Shown: positions 23,958-31,789, counted from the first letter of the stretch. The stretch: DNA of 64,000 nt from Nocardioides baculatus (GCF_016735675.1 NZ_JAERSG010000002.1:186001-250000), one strand, 5' to 3'. Notes: a model not told the origin generated them from the letters alone. Numbers and translations are program-made.

Positions 23958-24785
23958 ATGCGCATCTGCAGGTTCAGCACGGGCGAGGAGCCCCGCTTCG
24001 GCGTCGTCACCGGCGAGGTCGACGAGTTCGGCCAACCCGCCGAGGACTCGGTCGTCGTGCCCCTCGCCGGCGATCCGCTCTACGTCGGCATCAAGCTCGT
24101 CGACGAGGAGCACAGGCTCGGCGACGTACGGCTCCTCGCGCCGGTCATCCCGCGCAGCAAGGTGGTCGGGATCGGCCGCAACTACGCCAAGCACGCCGCC
24201 GAGATGGGCAACGACGTGCCCGACGAGCCGCTGATGTTCCTCAAGCCCAACACGACCGTCGTCGGTCCGGGCGACCCGATCTTCTACCCGCCGCAGACGA
24301 GCAACCTCCACTACGAGGGCGAGCTCGCCGTGGTGATCGGTCGCATCTGCCGTGACGTGCCGGTCGACCAGGCCACCGACGTGATCTTCGGCTACACGAT
24401 CGCCAACGACGTGACCGCGCGCGACCTCCAGAGGTCCGACGTGCAGTTCACCCGCGCCAAGGGCTTCGACTCCTTCTGCCCGGTCGGCCCGTGGATCGAG
24501 ACCGACCTCGACCCGCAGGCGTTCATCGACGGTCGCCAGGTGCAGACCTACCTCAACGGCGATCTCGTGCAGGACGGCTCGACCGCCGACATGATCTTCG
24601 ACGTGCCGACCCTCGTCGCGCACATCTCCTCCGTGATGACGTTGCTGCCCGGCGACCTCATCCTCACCGGCACCCCCGAGGGTGTCGGTCCCATGCAGGT
24701 CGGCGACGAGGTCGAGATCTCGGTCGCCGGCATCGGCGCCCTGACCAACCCCGTCGCACTGCGATCCACCAACCCCGGAAGCTGA
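23958..24785 (+). CDS. Fumarylacetoacetate hydrolase family protein
   Basis: 275 aa. A short N-terminal domain precedes the FAH core: [29 protein letters not shown], the metal-binding [12 protein letters not shown] (Glu ligands), [28 protein letters not shown] and [19 protein letters not shown]. Members act as 2-hydroxyhepta-2,4-diene-1,7-dioate isomerases, acylpyruvases or oxaloacetate decarboxylases; the exact substrate is open. It is directly followed (8 bp) by gltX, a pairing often seen in actinobacteria. Confidence 0.88.
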   Translation: MRICRFSTGEEPRFGVVTGEVDEFGQPAEDSVVVPLAGDPLYVGIKLVDEEHRLGDVRLLAPVIPRSKVVGIGRNYAKHAAEMGNDVPDEPLMFLKPNTTVVGPGDPIFYPPQTSNLHYEGELAVVIGRICRDVPVDQATDVIFGYTIANDVTARDLQRSDVQFTRAKGFDSFCPVGPWIETDLDPQAFIDGRQVQTYLNGDLVQDGSTADMIFDVPTLVAHISSVMTLLPGDLILTGTPEGVGPMQVGDEVEISVAGIGALTNPVALRSTNPGS

Positions 24786-24793
24786 GCACCTCG

Positions 24794-26260
24794 ATGTCGT
24801 CGCCCGTCCGCGTCCGTTTCTGCCCCTCGCCCACCGGCTCGCCGCACGTCGGCCTGGTCCGCACGGCCCTGTTCAACTGGGCCTTCGCGCGCCACCACGG
24901 TGGGCAGATCGTCTTCCGGATGGAGGACACCGACCGCGAGCGCAGCACCCAGGAGTCCTACGACGCCATCGTCGAGCTGTGGCGCTGGCTCGGCCTCGAC
25001 TGGGACGAGGGCATCGAGGTCGGCGGCCCGCACGGCCCCTACAAGCAGAGCGAGCGCGGCGACATCTACCGCGACGTGCTCGCCCGGCTGCGCGAGTCGT
25101 CGTACTCCTACGACTGCTTCTGCACCAACGACGAGGTGACCGCGCGCCGACAGGCGTCGGGCTCCAAGATGCAGGGGTACGACGGCTTCTGCCGCGACCT
25201 GTCCGACGAGCAGCGCGCCGCGTTCGAGGCCGAGGGCCGCTCGCCGATCGTGCGGTTCCGGATGCCCGACGGCTCGATCACGTGGAACGACGCGGTCCGC
25301 GGCGACATCACGTTCGAGACCGAGAACGTCCCCGACTTCGCGCTCTCGCGCGCCAACGGCGACCCGCTCTACACGCTGGTCAACCCCGTCGACGATGCCC
25401 TGATGGAGATCACCCACGTCCTGCGCGGCGAGGACCTGCTCTCCAGCACCCCGCGCCAGCTCGCGCTCCTCGAGGCGCTCGTCGCGCTCGGCGTCGCCAA
25501 GGAGGTGCCCGTCTACGGCCACCTGCCCTACGTGATGGGCCAGGGCAACAAGAAGCTCTCCAAGCGCGACCCCGAGGCACACGCGCTGGCCTACCGCGAG
25601 CAGGGCTTCCTGCCCGAGGGCCTGCTCAACTACCTCGCGCTCCTCGGCTGGGCGATCGCCGCCGACCGCGACATCTTCTCGATGCAGGAGATGCTCGAGG
25701 CGTTCGACATCGCCGACGTCAACCCCAACCCGGCACGCTTCGACCTCAAGAAGGCCGAGGCGATCAACGCCTCGCAGATGCGCCTGCTCACCGTCGAGGA
25801 CATCACCCACCGCGCGCTGCCGTTCCTCAAGGAGGCGGGCGTCGTCAGCGACCCGGTCAGCGACGCCGACGCCCAGCTGCTCGAGCTCGCGATGCCGCTC
25901 GTCGCCGAGCGGATCAACAAGCTCACCGAGGCAGCGCCCATGCTCGGCTTCCTCTTCGTCGACGAGGCCGACTTCGTGCGCGACCCGGACGACGTCGCCA
26001 AGCTGCTCGACGACACCGGTCGCGGCGTCGTCCAGGCGTCGTACGACGCCCTGTCGGGGCTGCACACGTGGTCGACCGCGGCCATCGAGGAGGCGCTGCG
26101 CGTCGCGCTGATCGAGGGGATGGAGCTCAAGCCCCGCATGGCCTTTGGACCCGTCCGGGTGGCGGTGACGGGCAAGCGGATCAGCCCACCGCTGTTCGAG
26201 TCGATGGAGCTGCTGGGACGCGAGCGCAGCCTGGCCCGGCTGCAATCCGCCCTCGGCTGA
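24794..26260 (+). CDS. gltX: Glutamyl-tRNA synthetase
   Basis: 488 aa class I synthetase charging tRNA-Glu, and in actinobacteria also tRNA-Gln with glutamate for the GatCAB pathway. The HIGH-type motif is [20 protein letters not shown], then [24 protein letters not shown] and the KMSKS-type [14 protein letters not shown]. The C-terminal helical anticodon domain ends at LARLQSALG. The length is standard. The tRNA-Gln and tRNA-Glu genes lie about 1.1 kb downstream, so synthetase and both cognate tRNAs are close together. Confidence 0.95.
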   Translation: MSSPVRVRFCPSPTGSPHVGLVRTALFNWAFARHHGGQIVFRMEDTDRERSTQESYDAIVELWRWLGLDWDEGIEVGGPHGPYKQSERGDIYRDVLARLRESSYSYDCFCTNDEVTARRQASGSKMQGYDGFCRDLSDEQRAAFEAEGRSPIVRFRMPDGSITWNDAVRGDITFETENVPDFALSRANGDPLYTLVNPVDDALMEITHVLRGEDLLSSTPRQLALLEALVALGVAKEVPVYGHLPYVMGQGNKKLSKRDPEAHALAYREQGFLPEGLLNYLALLGWAIAADRDIFSMQEMLEAFDIADVNPNPARFDLKKAEAINASQMRLLTVEDITHRALPFLKEAGVVSDPVSDADAQLLELAMPLVAERINKLTEAAPMLGFLFVDEADFVRDPDDVAKLLDDTGRGVVQASYDALSGLHTWSTAAIEEALRVALIEGMELKPRMAFGPVRVAVTGKRISPPLFESMELLGRERSLARLQSALG

Positions 26261-26276
26261 GCGACGTATCACTCCC

Positions 26277-27284
26277 ATGCCTGCTCCGCTCGCACCCGAC
26301 TTCCGGCCGCGGTACCACGAGCTGCACCGCGTCGGGCGGCCCGGTGAGTGGCGCTCCATCGTGGGCGCTCTGCTCCTCCTGGTGCTCGTCTTCGGGATCG
26401 TTCCGATCGTCGCCGGCGGTGTTTTCTTCGCCGGGCTCATGCTCGCGGGCTACACGGTCGACGAGGCGACGGCCGTCCTCGACGTCACGGCCGAGGCGAC
26501 GCCAGCCGGGCTGGCCCTGCTCAACATCGTCATCGCCGCCGCGATCCCGCTGACCTTCGCCGTCACGTGGTGGTTCCACCGGCTCAAGCCGCGGTGGGTG
26601 TCGTCCGTGCGCCCGAGGCTGCGCTGGGGCTACCTCCTGCTGTGCCTGCCGCTGGCAGTGGTCGCGCTCGTCGCGTCCGTCGGAGTCGGGCTGCTGCTGC
26701 CGCTCGCACCTGGTGAGGCGCCGGTCGGCGAGGTCAACGAGTTCAGCTCGCAGACCCGTGACTTCCTCCTCGTGATCCTGCTGCTCACCCCTCTCCAGGC
26801 GGCCGGGGAGGAATACCTGTTCCGCGGCTATCTCACCCAGGCGTTCGGGTCGATCCGCGGGATCTCCCGGCGCACGTCCGACATCATCGCGGTGCTCGGT
26901 CCGGCGCTGATCTTCGCGTTGTTCCACGGGCTCTCCCAGGACCTACCGGTCTTCTTCGACCGCTTCGCCTTCGGCGTGGTGGCCGGGATCCTGGTGATCC
27001 GCACCGGTGGGCTCGAGGCCGCGATCGCGATGCACGTGCTCAACAACTTCCTCGCCTTCGGCCTCGCGCTAGCCTTCGGCGACCTCACCACGGCGCTCAA
27101 CGCCTCGGGTGGCAGCAGCTGGTGGATGATCCTCAGCACCCTGACCCAGTCCCTGGTCTACCTCGGCCTCGCGATGTGGGTCGCGAAGGCGTTGGGCGTC
27201 TCGACACAGGGCCCGCCGGTCGGGGGAGCGCCGCTCTCTCCCGCAGGGGACCCCATTTTGGATGCCCCAGCACCGCGCGTGTAA
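26277..27284 (+). CDS. CPBP family intramembrane glutamic protease/protein
   Basis: 335 aa with about eight hydrophobic segments. The CPBP (Abi) motifs are AGEEYLFRGYL (the EExxxR motif, residues about 180-190), LIFALFHGLSQDLP (FxxxH) and AMHVLNNFLAFGLA (HxxxN), so all conserved polar residues are present. The family includes CAAX prenyl-protein endopeptidases and bacteriocin self-immunity proteins; the role here is unknown. An N-terminal cytoplasmic stretch of about 30 residues precedes the first helix. A hairpin at 27296-27311 follows. Confidence 0.85.
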   Translation: MPAPLAPDFRPRYHELHRVGRPGEWRSIVGALLLLVLVFGIVPIVAGGVFFAGLMLAGYTVDEATAVLDVTAEATPAGLALLNIVIAAAIPLTFAVTWWFHRLKPRWVSSVRPRLRWGYLLLCLPLAVVALVASVGVGLLLPLAPGEAPVGEVNEFSSQTRDFLLVILLLTPLQAAGEEYLFRGYLTQAFGSIRGISRRTSDIIAVLGPALIFALFHGLSQDLPVFFDRFAFGVVAGILVIRTGGLEAAIAMHVLNNFLAFGLALAFGDLTTALNASGGSSWWMILSTLTQSLVYLGLAMWVAKALGVSTQGPPVGGAPLSPAGDPILDAPAPRV

Positions 27285-27295
27285 CGTTCGTGGTC

Positions 27296-27311
27296 GGTTC
27301 CGCAAGGAACC
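27296..27311 (+). terminator. Short hairpin after the CPBP gene
   Basis: GGTTCC (27296-27301), loop GCAA, GGAACC (27306-27311). CGTGGT at 27289-27294 could pair with ACCACG at 27309-27314 as an alternative. No T-tract. A weak candidate. Confidence 0.35.
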
Positions 27312-27356
27312 ACGTGGTGGTCAGGCGATCGCAGCGCGGTCGGACTGATACCCCCA

Positions 27357-27428
27357 TGGGGTATGGTGTAATTGGCAACACGGCTGGTTCTGGTCCAGTT
27401 GTTCTAGGTTCGAGTCCTAGTACCCCAG
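27357..27428 (+). tRNA. tRNA-Gln (anticodon CTG)
   Basis: The acceptor TGGGGTA (27357-27363) pairs with TACCCCA (27421-27427), with discriminator G. The D arm contains GGTGTAATTGGCAACAC; the anticodon stem/loop reads GCTGG-TTCTGGT-CCAGT with CTG; the T arm is CTAGG-TTCGAGT-CCTAG. CCA is not encoded. A T-A first pair is typical of tRNA-Gln. 72 nt. Confidence 0.93.
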
Positions 27429-27454
27429 CGAGATCCGGTCCTCCGGGACAGGAT

Positions 27455-27483
27455 TTGGTCGGCCCTCCATCGTTCGATAGAGT
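27455..27483 (+). promoter_or_regulatory. Promoter of tRNA-Glu
   Basis: TTGGTC (27455-27460), 17-bp spacer, TAGAGT (27478-27483). Transcription would start about 25 bp before tRNA-Glu. Spacing is ideal for the housekeeping sigma factor. Confidence 0.55.
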
Positions 27484-27514
27484 TCCGTCCGCTGCTTCCG
27501 AGCAGCACATGCAA

Positions 27515-27590
27515 GCCCCCGTCGTCTAGCGGCCTAGGACGTCGCCCTCTCACGGCGGTAACGCCGGTTCAAATCCGGTCGGGGGTACCA
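27515..27590 (+). tRNA. tRNA-Glu (anticodon CTC)
   Basis: The acceptor GCCCCCG (27515-27521) pairs with CGGGGGT (27580-27586), the first pair being G-T. Anticodon stem/loop CGCC-CTCTCAC-GGCG with CTC. T arm GCCGG-TTCAAAT-CCGGT. Discriminator A and an encoded CCA (27588-27590), unlike the neighbouring tRNA-Gln. Confidence 0.93.
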
Positions 27591-27598
27591 ACGCATGA

Positions 27599-27632
27599 CG
27601 AAGGGCCCGGTCCACCAGGACCGGGCCCTTCG
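27599..27632 (+). terminator. Strong terminator after tRNA-Glu
   Basis: CGAAGGGCCCGGTCC (27599-27613), loop ACCA, GGACCGGGCCCTTCG (27618-27632): 15 perfect pairs, followed by GCATTTCCT. A clear intrinsic terminator for the tRNA transcript. Confidence 0.8.
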
Positions 27633-27647
27633 GCATTTCCTCGCTGC

Positions 27648-27743
27648 CTAGCCGGCCGGCTTCACGGCGAGCACCGCGCACTCGGCGCCGAGCAGGATCC
27701 GCTGGGCGACGCTGCCCATGAGCAGCTTGCCGACAGGCGTACG
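27648..27743 (-). pseudogene. C-terminal remnant of a universal stress protein
   Basis: Reading the minus strand up to a stop at 27648 gives TPVGKLLMGSVAQRILLGAE then CAVLAVKPAG, which closely follows the conserved C-terminus of UspA domains (G-x-L-LLGSVAQ-R-L-x-x-A-x-C-P-V-L-V-V). Upstream the frame turns into unrelated sequence and a stop at about 27780, and no start or N-terminal domain is present. This is best explained as the tail of a deleted or truncated gene, next to a tRNA gene. Confidence 0.5.
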
Positions 27744-27801
27744 GCTGCAGTACGGCGGCGCCGGGCGGCCCGAACGGCGCTACCGAACGATCTGAGCCTC
27801 G

Positions 27802-28272
27802 TCAGGTCAGGCGTACGTCGCCCGCCACCACGTCGGTGACGGTGATGTCGACCGGCGGACGGGTGCCGGCGCCGAGCGTGTCCACCACGACCGCCTCGAC
27901 GATCGTCCGGGTGAGGTCGGCCGCGGCGCGGACGTCCGTGCCGTAGGCGCACACCAGCTCGATCGCGACGCGGGTCAGGAGGTCGTCGTCGTCGATCGTG
28001 AGGTCGAGCCGCTCCGCGCCCAGGTCGGGACCGGTGCGCAGCGCCTCGCGGATGCGGGCACGCACGACCCGGGAGGAGACGTAGGTCCGCGAGCCCGACG
28101 CGTCCTGCGCCGTGGACCCGTCGGCGCCGACGACCGCGATCTGTCGCGCCGGCAGCACGGTGGCGCGGACGCGCCGCTTCACCGCCGCCGAGACCGTCTG
28201 CCAGTCCTCCGGCTGCTCCGCGCGTGCGGCGTCGGTCGCCCGTTCGAGGGGGCCTGTCGGGCTCATCGCCAT
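27802..28272 (-). CDS. Asp23-like protein downstream of a sigma factor
   Basis: 156 aa, soluble. The second half (DLTRTIVEAVVVDTLGAG then PPVDITVTDVVAGDVRL) has the pattern of the Asp23/Gls24 C-terminus, where a helix precedes a V-x-I-x-V-x-D-V strand. The middle ERLDLTIDDDDLLTRVAIEL fits the central strands. The start (ATG 28272 or 28266) lies inside the end of the sigma-factor gene, so the two are translationally coupled. Its position suggests a partner or modulator of the sigma factor, or another subunit of the adjacent Asp23 locus. Similarity is by pattern only. Confidence 0.6.
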   Translation of the reverse strand: MAMSPTGPLERATDAARAEQPEDWQTVSAAVKRRVRATVLPARQIAVVGADGSTAQDASGSRTYVSSRVVRARIREALRTGPDLGAERLDLTIDDDDLLTRVAIELVCAYGTDVRAAADLTRTIVEAVVVDTLGAGTRPPVDITVTDVVAGDVRLT

Positions 28273-28826
28273 CGTGCCATCCTCTCTGCCAGCTGTCGGC
28301 GGCCGCGATGCAGGTGGCCCCGCACACTGCCGACCGTCGTGCCCATCGCGTGGGCGATCTCGTCGTACCCCAGTCCTTCGACCTCACGCAACAACCAGGC
28401 GGATCGCTGGTTCCACGGGAGCTCGTCCAGCGCCTCCTGCAGCGCCTCGAGCAGCTCCGAGTCCAGCACGTCCTGCAGGGGGTTGTCATCTGCGACCGTC
28501 ACGACGCGGGACAGGAGGTCGTCGTCGATGGGGGTGGGACGGCGGTGTCGCAGGAGGTCGACGGCGCGTCGGTGGACCAGGCGGATGAGCCACGTCTTGA
28601 GCGACGACTCCCCACGGAACGAGTCCAGGCTCTTCCACGCCGAGATGAAGGCCTCCTGCACGACCTCGCCGGCGTCGTCGTCGCTGCCGTTGACCAGGCG
28701 GCGCGCGTAGCGCAGCATCCCCGGGCCGTAGCGGTCCACGATCTCGCCGAAGGCGTCGTCGTCGCCCAGCCTGGCGGCGCGGACCAGCGCTCCGTCAGAG
28801 GCGGCGTCGAAGGCGGCGGCGGGCAC
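28263..28826 (-). CDS. RNA polymerase sigma factor, sigma-70 (ECF-like) family
   Basis: About 188-200 aa. Region 2 is AFGEIVDRYGPGMLRYARRL then VVQEAFISAWKSLDSFRGES with SLKTWLIRLVHRRAVDLLR. Region 4 is LPWNQRSAWLLREVEGLGYD then EIAHAMGTTVGSVRGHLHRG. No region 3 or 1.1 is present, as expected for an ECF. GTG 28826 is used; GTG 28850 or TTG 28865 are possible and none has a good SD. No anti-sigma gene with a zinc or membrane domain follows; instead an Asp23-like gene overlaps it. It is divergent from the Asp23/AmaP operon and is its likely regulator. Confidence 0.85.
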   Translation of the reverse strand: MPAAAFDAASDGALVRAARLGDDDAFGEIVDRYGPGMLRYARRLVNGSDDDAGEVVQEAFISAWKSLDSFRGESSLKTWLIRLVHRRAVDLLRHRRPTPIDDDLLSRVVTVADDNPLQDVLDSELLEALQEALDELPWNQRSAWLLREVEGLGYDEIAHAMGTTVGSVRGHLHRGRRQLAERMARWR

Positions 28827-28870
28827 GCGGGAAGTGTGCCCCAGCAGCACAAGTTTCAGGTTCAACCACC

Positions 28871-28884
28871 GTGACGCGGCTCAC
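28871..28884. promoter_or_regulatory. CRP-like palindrome between sigma factor and Asp23 operon
   Basis: GTGA-N6-TCAC (GTGACGCGGCTCAC) is symmetric and matches the consensus of CRP/FNR-type regulators in actinobacteria. It is 45 bp from the sigma start and 101 bp from the first Asp23 gene, so it could control either. No regulator is encoded nearby. Confidence 0.4.
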
Positions 28885-28984
28885 ACGAACTTCTGGCATC
28901 CCGGGCGTGACGATCGTCGAACTCCGTGCGACCAACCTGTGTCCCGCCCACCAAGGGTCGGGAGAACACCCGAACGGAGAGACC

Positions 28985-29437
28985 ATGACCGAGAAGCAGA
29001 CCGCCACCACGCCGGCCACGACCAGCCCCTCGACGGGCGCGCTCGTGACGGAGCAGGGTCGGACCTCGATCGCCGACACCGTCGTCTCCAAGATCGCCGG
29101 CATCGCGGCGCGTGAGATCAGCGGAGTCCACGACCTCGGCGGTGGCACCGCCCGCGCGGTGGGTGCGCTCCGCGAGCGCATCCCCGGCTCGCGCACCAAC
29201 CTCAGCCAGGGCGTCGCGGTCGAGGTGGGCGAGCACCAGGCCGCCGTGGACCTCGACATCGTGGCCGAGTACGGCGTCGCGATCGCCGACCTCGCCGCCG
29301 CGATCCGACGCAACGTCGTCGACGCCGTCGAGCGGATGACGGGTCTCGAGGTGACCGAGGTCAACATCACCGTGCACGACGTCTTCCTGGAGTCGGATGA
29401 GCCGGACGAGGAGCCGGCCACCACCCGTGTCCAGTGA
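28985..29437 (+). CDS. Asp23/Gls24 family envelope stress protein (copy 1)
   Basis: 150 aa. The Asp23 domain spans about residues 20-135: GRTSIADTVVSKIAGIAAREISGVHDL, a central GVAVEVGEHQAAVDLDIV, AEYGVAIADLAAAIRRNVVDAVERMTGLEV, and the terminal TEVNITVHDVFLE. In Staphylococcus, Asp23 is a cytoplasmic protein tethered to the membrane by AmaP and linked to cell-wall stress; the role in actinobacteria is not defined. GGAGAG precedes ATG 28985. It is first of seven tightly packed genes, divergent from the sigma factor. Confidence 0.85.
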   Translation: MTEKQTATTPATTSPSTGALVTEQGRTSIADTVVSKIAGIAAREISGVHDLGGGTARAVGALRERIPGSRTNLSQGVAVEVGEHQAAVDLDIVAEYGVAIADLAAAIRRNVVDAVERMTGLEVTEVNITVHDVFLESDEPDEEPATTRVQ

Positions 29438-29777
29438 CCCGGGTGCCGGTGGCGCGGAGCTGACCCCCGCCGTCGCGCCCGAGGACGAGCCCCAGGGCCT
29501 CGCCGACAGGGTGGCTGCTGCCGCCCTGTCCGTGCCCGGGGTGCACGACCTCCACGGCGGCGTGCTGGGTGAGGTCGCGACCTACCTGCCCGGGCGACGT
29601 GTCGCCGGGGTGAGGCTGCTCGACGGCGTCACCCAGGTGCACCTCGTCCTGGAGTGGGACGCACCGATGTCCGCCACCATCGACGAGGTCCGGTCCCGCG
29701 TGGCCGCGATCGTCCCCGGCGTGGTCCACCTCGCCGTCGAGGACGTCGCCGGCCCGGCCGCGGTCGCCGGGGACTGA
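29397..29777 (+). CDS. Short Asp23-like protein
   Basis: 126 aa from ATG 29397, overlapping copy 1 by 41 bp; GTG 29427 is a possible later start. The core LADRVAAAALSVPGVHDLHGG, VAGVRLLDGVTQVHLVLEWD and DEVRSRVAAIVPGVVHLAVEDV has the helix, strand, helix and V-x-V-E-D-V order of Asp23, but it is shortened. It is probably a divergent paralogue of its neighbours. There are no membrane segments. The function is inferred only from context. Confidence 0.7.
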   Translation: MSRTRSRPPPVSSDPGAGGAELTPAVAPEDEPQGLADRVAAAALSVPGVHDLHGGVLGEVATYLPGRRVAGVRLLDGVTQVHLVLEWDAPMSATIDEVRSRVAAIVPGVVHLAVEDVAGPAAVAGD

Positions 29778-29782
29778 CGCGG

Positions 29783-30106
29783 ATGGACAGCCGATCCGAG
29801 CGCCGCGCCGCGCTGAAGGCCACCCACCCCGACCTCGGCGGTGACGTGGACGACTTCATCGCGGTCATGCAGGCCTTCGACCGTGCGTCGTCCACCCCGA
29901 TGACCACCGCGGCGCCTGCCAGGGGGTCGGGCGCCGCGGTCCGGGGACCTGTGGGTCCTCGCCCGACCATCACCACCACCCCACGCTCGCGAGCCGCGAG
30001 GTCCGTGCGACGCGCACGCCGCCGGCTCCGCACCTACACCGAGACCTACGCGCCGGGCCGCTTCGGCGGCCCCCGCTACGCCCACCTGCTCGAGGAGAGA
30101 CCATGA
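29783..30106 (+). CDS. Small basic protein with HPD (J-domain-like) motif
   Basis: 107 aa. The N-terminus SERRAALKATHPDLGGDVDD plus FIAVMQAFDRA resembles helix II, the HPD loop and helix III of a J domain, but the first helix is absent. A Pro/Thr-rich linker follows, and then an Arg-rich region (SRAARSVRRARRRLRTY). A real J domain would recruit DnaK; a fragment this short may not. The stop overlaps the next ATG (ATGA). The gene sits between Asp23-like genes and so is part of the same operon. Confidence 0.7.
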   Translation: MDSRSERRAALKATHPDLGGDVDDFIAVMQAFDRASSTPMTTAAPARGSGAAVRGPVGPRPTITTTPRSRAARSVRRARRRLRTYTETYAPGRFGGPRYAHLLEERP

Positions 30107-30279
30107 CCACGTCCACCATCGGCCTGATCGCCGGCCTGCTGCTGACCATCGCCATCACCACCGGCGGCCTGCTCGGCCTCCTGCTGGCCATCGTGCTCGG
30201 GACGGTCGGCTACCTCGTCGGGGGCCACGTCGACGGTGAGGTCGACGTACGCGCCATGCTGCGAGGTCGCCGTGGCTGA
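30103..30279 (+). CDS. DUF2273-like small membrane protein
   Basis: 58 aa. It starts MTTSTIGLIAGLLLTIAITT, continues with LLGLLLAIVLGTVGYLVGGHVDGEVDV and ends with a basic tail. One or two membrane helices with a Gly-rich centre match the DUF2273 small integral membrane proteins that accompany Asp23 genes in Gram-positive bacteria. It overlaps the upstream gene by four bases and the next Asp23 gene by eight. It is probably a membrane anchor or scaffold. Confidence 0.75.
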   Translation: MTTSTIGLIAGLLLTIAITTGGLLGLLLAIVLGTVGYLVGGHVDGEVDVRAMLRGRRG

Positions 30280-30640
30280 GCCCACCGAGGTGACCGGCGA
30301 GGTCGCGGTGCCTGAGGCACGCGGACAGCTGAGCGTCCGCGCCCACGCGCTCCAGCACATCGTGGAGTCCGTGGCGCTCGAGGTCCCGCGCGTGCGGCGG
30401 ACGATCGGAGCGCTCGCCGGCGTGCGCAGCGGAACGCCCCACGCCAGCGTGCACGTGCGCGGCACGACCGCGCGGGTCTCGCTCGACGTCGCCGTCGCCT
30501 GGCCCGCCCGGGCGTCCGAGATCGCCGCCCAGGTGCGCGACACGGTCCTCGACCGCGCCTCCGAGCTCAGCGGCGTACGCATCACCGCGGTGGACGTCAC
30601 CGTCACCGTGTCCGGCATCGACGAGAGGAGAGCATCGTGA
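30272..30640 (+). CDS. Asp23/Gls24 family protein (copy 2)
   Basis: 122 aa from GTG 30272. The Asp23 pattern is ARGQLSVRAHALQHIVESVA, VRRTIGALAGVRSGTPHASV, ARVSLDVAVAWPARASEIAAQVRDTVLDRA, then VRITAVDVTVTVSG. It differs strongly from copy 1, so it is an old paralogue. It overlaps both neighbours (8 bp and 4 bp), implying coupled translation with the DUF2273 and DUF6286 genes. Confidence 0.8.
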   Translation: MAEPTEVTGEVAVPEARGQLSVRAHALQHIVESVALEVPRVRRTIGALAGVRSGTPHASVHVRGTTARVSLDVAVAWPARASEIAAQVRDTVLDRASELSGVRITAVDVTVTVSGIDERRAS

Positions 30641-31182
30641 GCACCACCCGTACGAAGCGCGCCCTGTCGCGGCCGCCCGTGGGCCTGCACCGCACGGTGC
30701 CGATCGGCATCGTCCTGGCGCTAATCCTGGTCCTGCTAGCGGTCGTCGCCGTCCGTGACCTCGTGATCGACCAGCGCTGGGCCACCGGACAGACGTGGCT
30801 CCCCGACCTGCTGGCCGGGCTCGACGGCACCACGCCGACGACCGGCGTGCTCGTTGCTGCCAGTGTCGCCGGCGTCGTCGGGCTCCTGCTCGTCCTCGTG
30901 GGCCTGACGCCGGTGCCGCGACGCCACACCCGTGCGCCGGACGCCGACCAGCTCTGGTCGAGCCCGGCCGCCGTCGCTGCCGTCGCGCGAGCCGCGGCCG
31001 ACCGCGCCCCCGGCGTCCTCAGCGCGCGCACCGCCCGCGCCGGTCGCCGCCGGATCGTGCTCGAGATCGCCACCCGCGGCGACGAGGGTGCCGCTCTCGC
31101 GGCATCCCGCGAGGCCGCCACCACTGCCGGCAACGCCCTCGGCGCCCGCCGCATCGACGTCCGCACCGCGGAGGAGGAGTGA
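30637..31182 (+). CDS. DUF6286-type membrane protein with Asp23-like tail
   Basis: 181 aa from GTG 30637. A basic N-terminus precedes a first helix, VPIGIVLALILVLLAVVAV, and a second, VLVAASVAGVVGLLLVLVGL. The C-terminal cytoplasmic domain (AAVAAVARAAADRAPGVLSA, RIVLEIATRG, RIDVRTAEEE) has an Asp23-like strand pattern. In related genomes such proteins lie next to Asp23 genes and are labelled DUF6286. It probably anchors Asp23-type subunits to the membrane. Confidence 0.7.
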   Translation: MSTTRTKRALSRPPVGLHRTVPIGIVLALILVLLAVVAVRDLVIDQRWATGQTWLPDLLAGLDGTTPTTGVLVAASVAGVVGLLLVLVGLTPVPRRHTRAPDADQLWSSPAAVAAVARAAADRAPGVLSARTARAGRRRIVLEIATRGDEGAALAASREAATTAGNALGARRIDVRTAEEE

Positions 31183-31183
31183 C

Positions 31184-31789
31184 ATGACCACCCGACGCAC
31201 GCGCGGCACCGACCGCGCCGCCACCATCCTGCTGGGACTGGTGCTGCTCGCCCTGGCCGCGCTCGCCTGGGAGTGGCGCCTCGACCTGACCGGCCTGCTC
31301 GACCCCGAGGGCGAGATCACCGGTGTCGGCCCCGTCGTCGACAGCAGCTGGTGGCCGTGGGTCGCCGCGGCCGTCGGCCTGGTCCTCGGCGTGCTCGGCG
31401 TGCTGTGGCTGCTCACCCACCTGCCCCGCCCGACGCGCGGCAGCACCCGGCTCTCGGGCAGCGACGCGACCGGCCGGCTCGAGGCCGACCACGCCTCGCT
31501 CGCCAAGGCCCTCGCCGAGCGCTGGGCCTCGCTCGCGCCGGTCACCGGCACCCGCGGCCGGACGACCCCGGACGCGCCTGACGTGATCCTCCTCAGCGGG
31601 CACGTCGAGCTGGAGGCGGACGCCGCCGACATCCTCGACGCCGCCGGCCAGGTCGAGCGCGAGCTCACCGAGGCCTTCCCGGACCTCGACGTCCGGGTGC
31701 GCTTCCTGCTCGAGGGAGCCTCCCGCCAGCCGCGCACCCGTCGCACGACGGAGATCGCCGTGGAGGAGCCCGCACCGGCCGCGAGGTGA
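31184..31789 (+). CDS. AmaP-like Asp23 membrane anchor
   Basis: 201 aa. Two helices (ATILLGLVLLALAALAWEW and WVAAAVGLVLGVLGVLWLL) are separated by an external loop. A C-terminal domain, VILLSGHVELEADAADILDA with VERELTEAFPDLDVRVRFLLEG, follows the AmaP (alkaline shock response membrane anchor) layout. AmaP holds Asp23 at the membrane in Staphylococcus. ATG 31184 is one base after the preceding stop. It is the last gene of the operon. Confidence 0.75.
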   Translation: MTTRRTRGTDRAATILLGLVLLALAALAWEWRLDLTGLLDPEGEITGVGPVVDSSWWPWVAAAVGLVLGVLGVLWLLTHLPRPTRGSTRLSGSDATGRLEADHASLAKALAERWASLAPVTGTRGRTTPDAPDVILLSGHVELEADAADILDAAGQVERELTEAFPDLDVRVRFLLEGASRQPRTRRTTEIAVEEPAPAAR

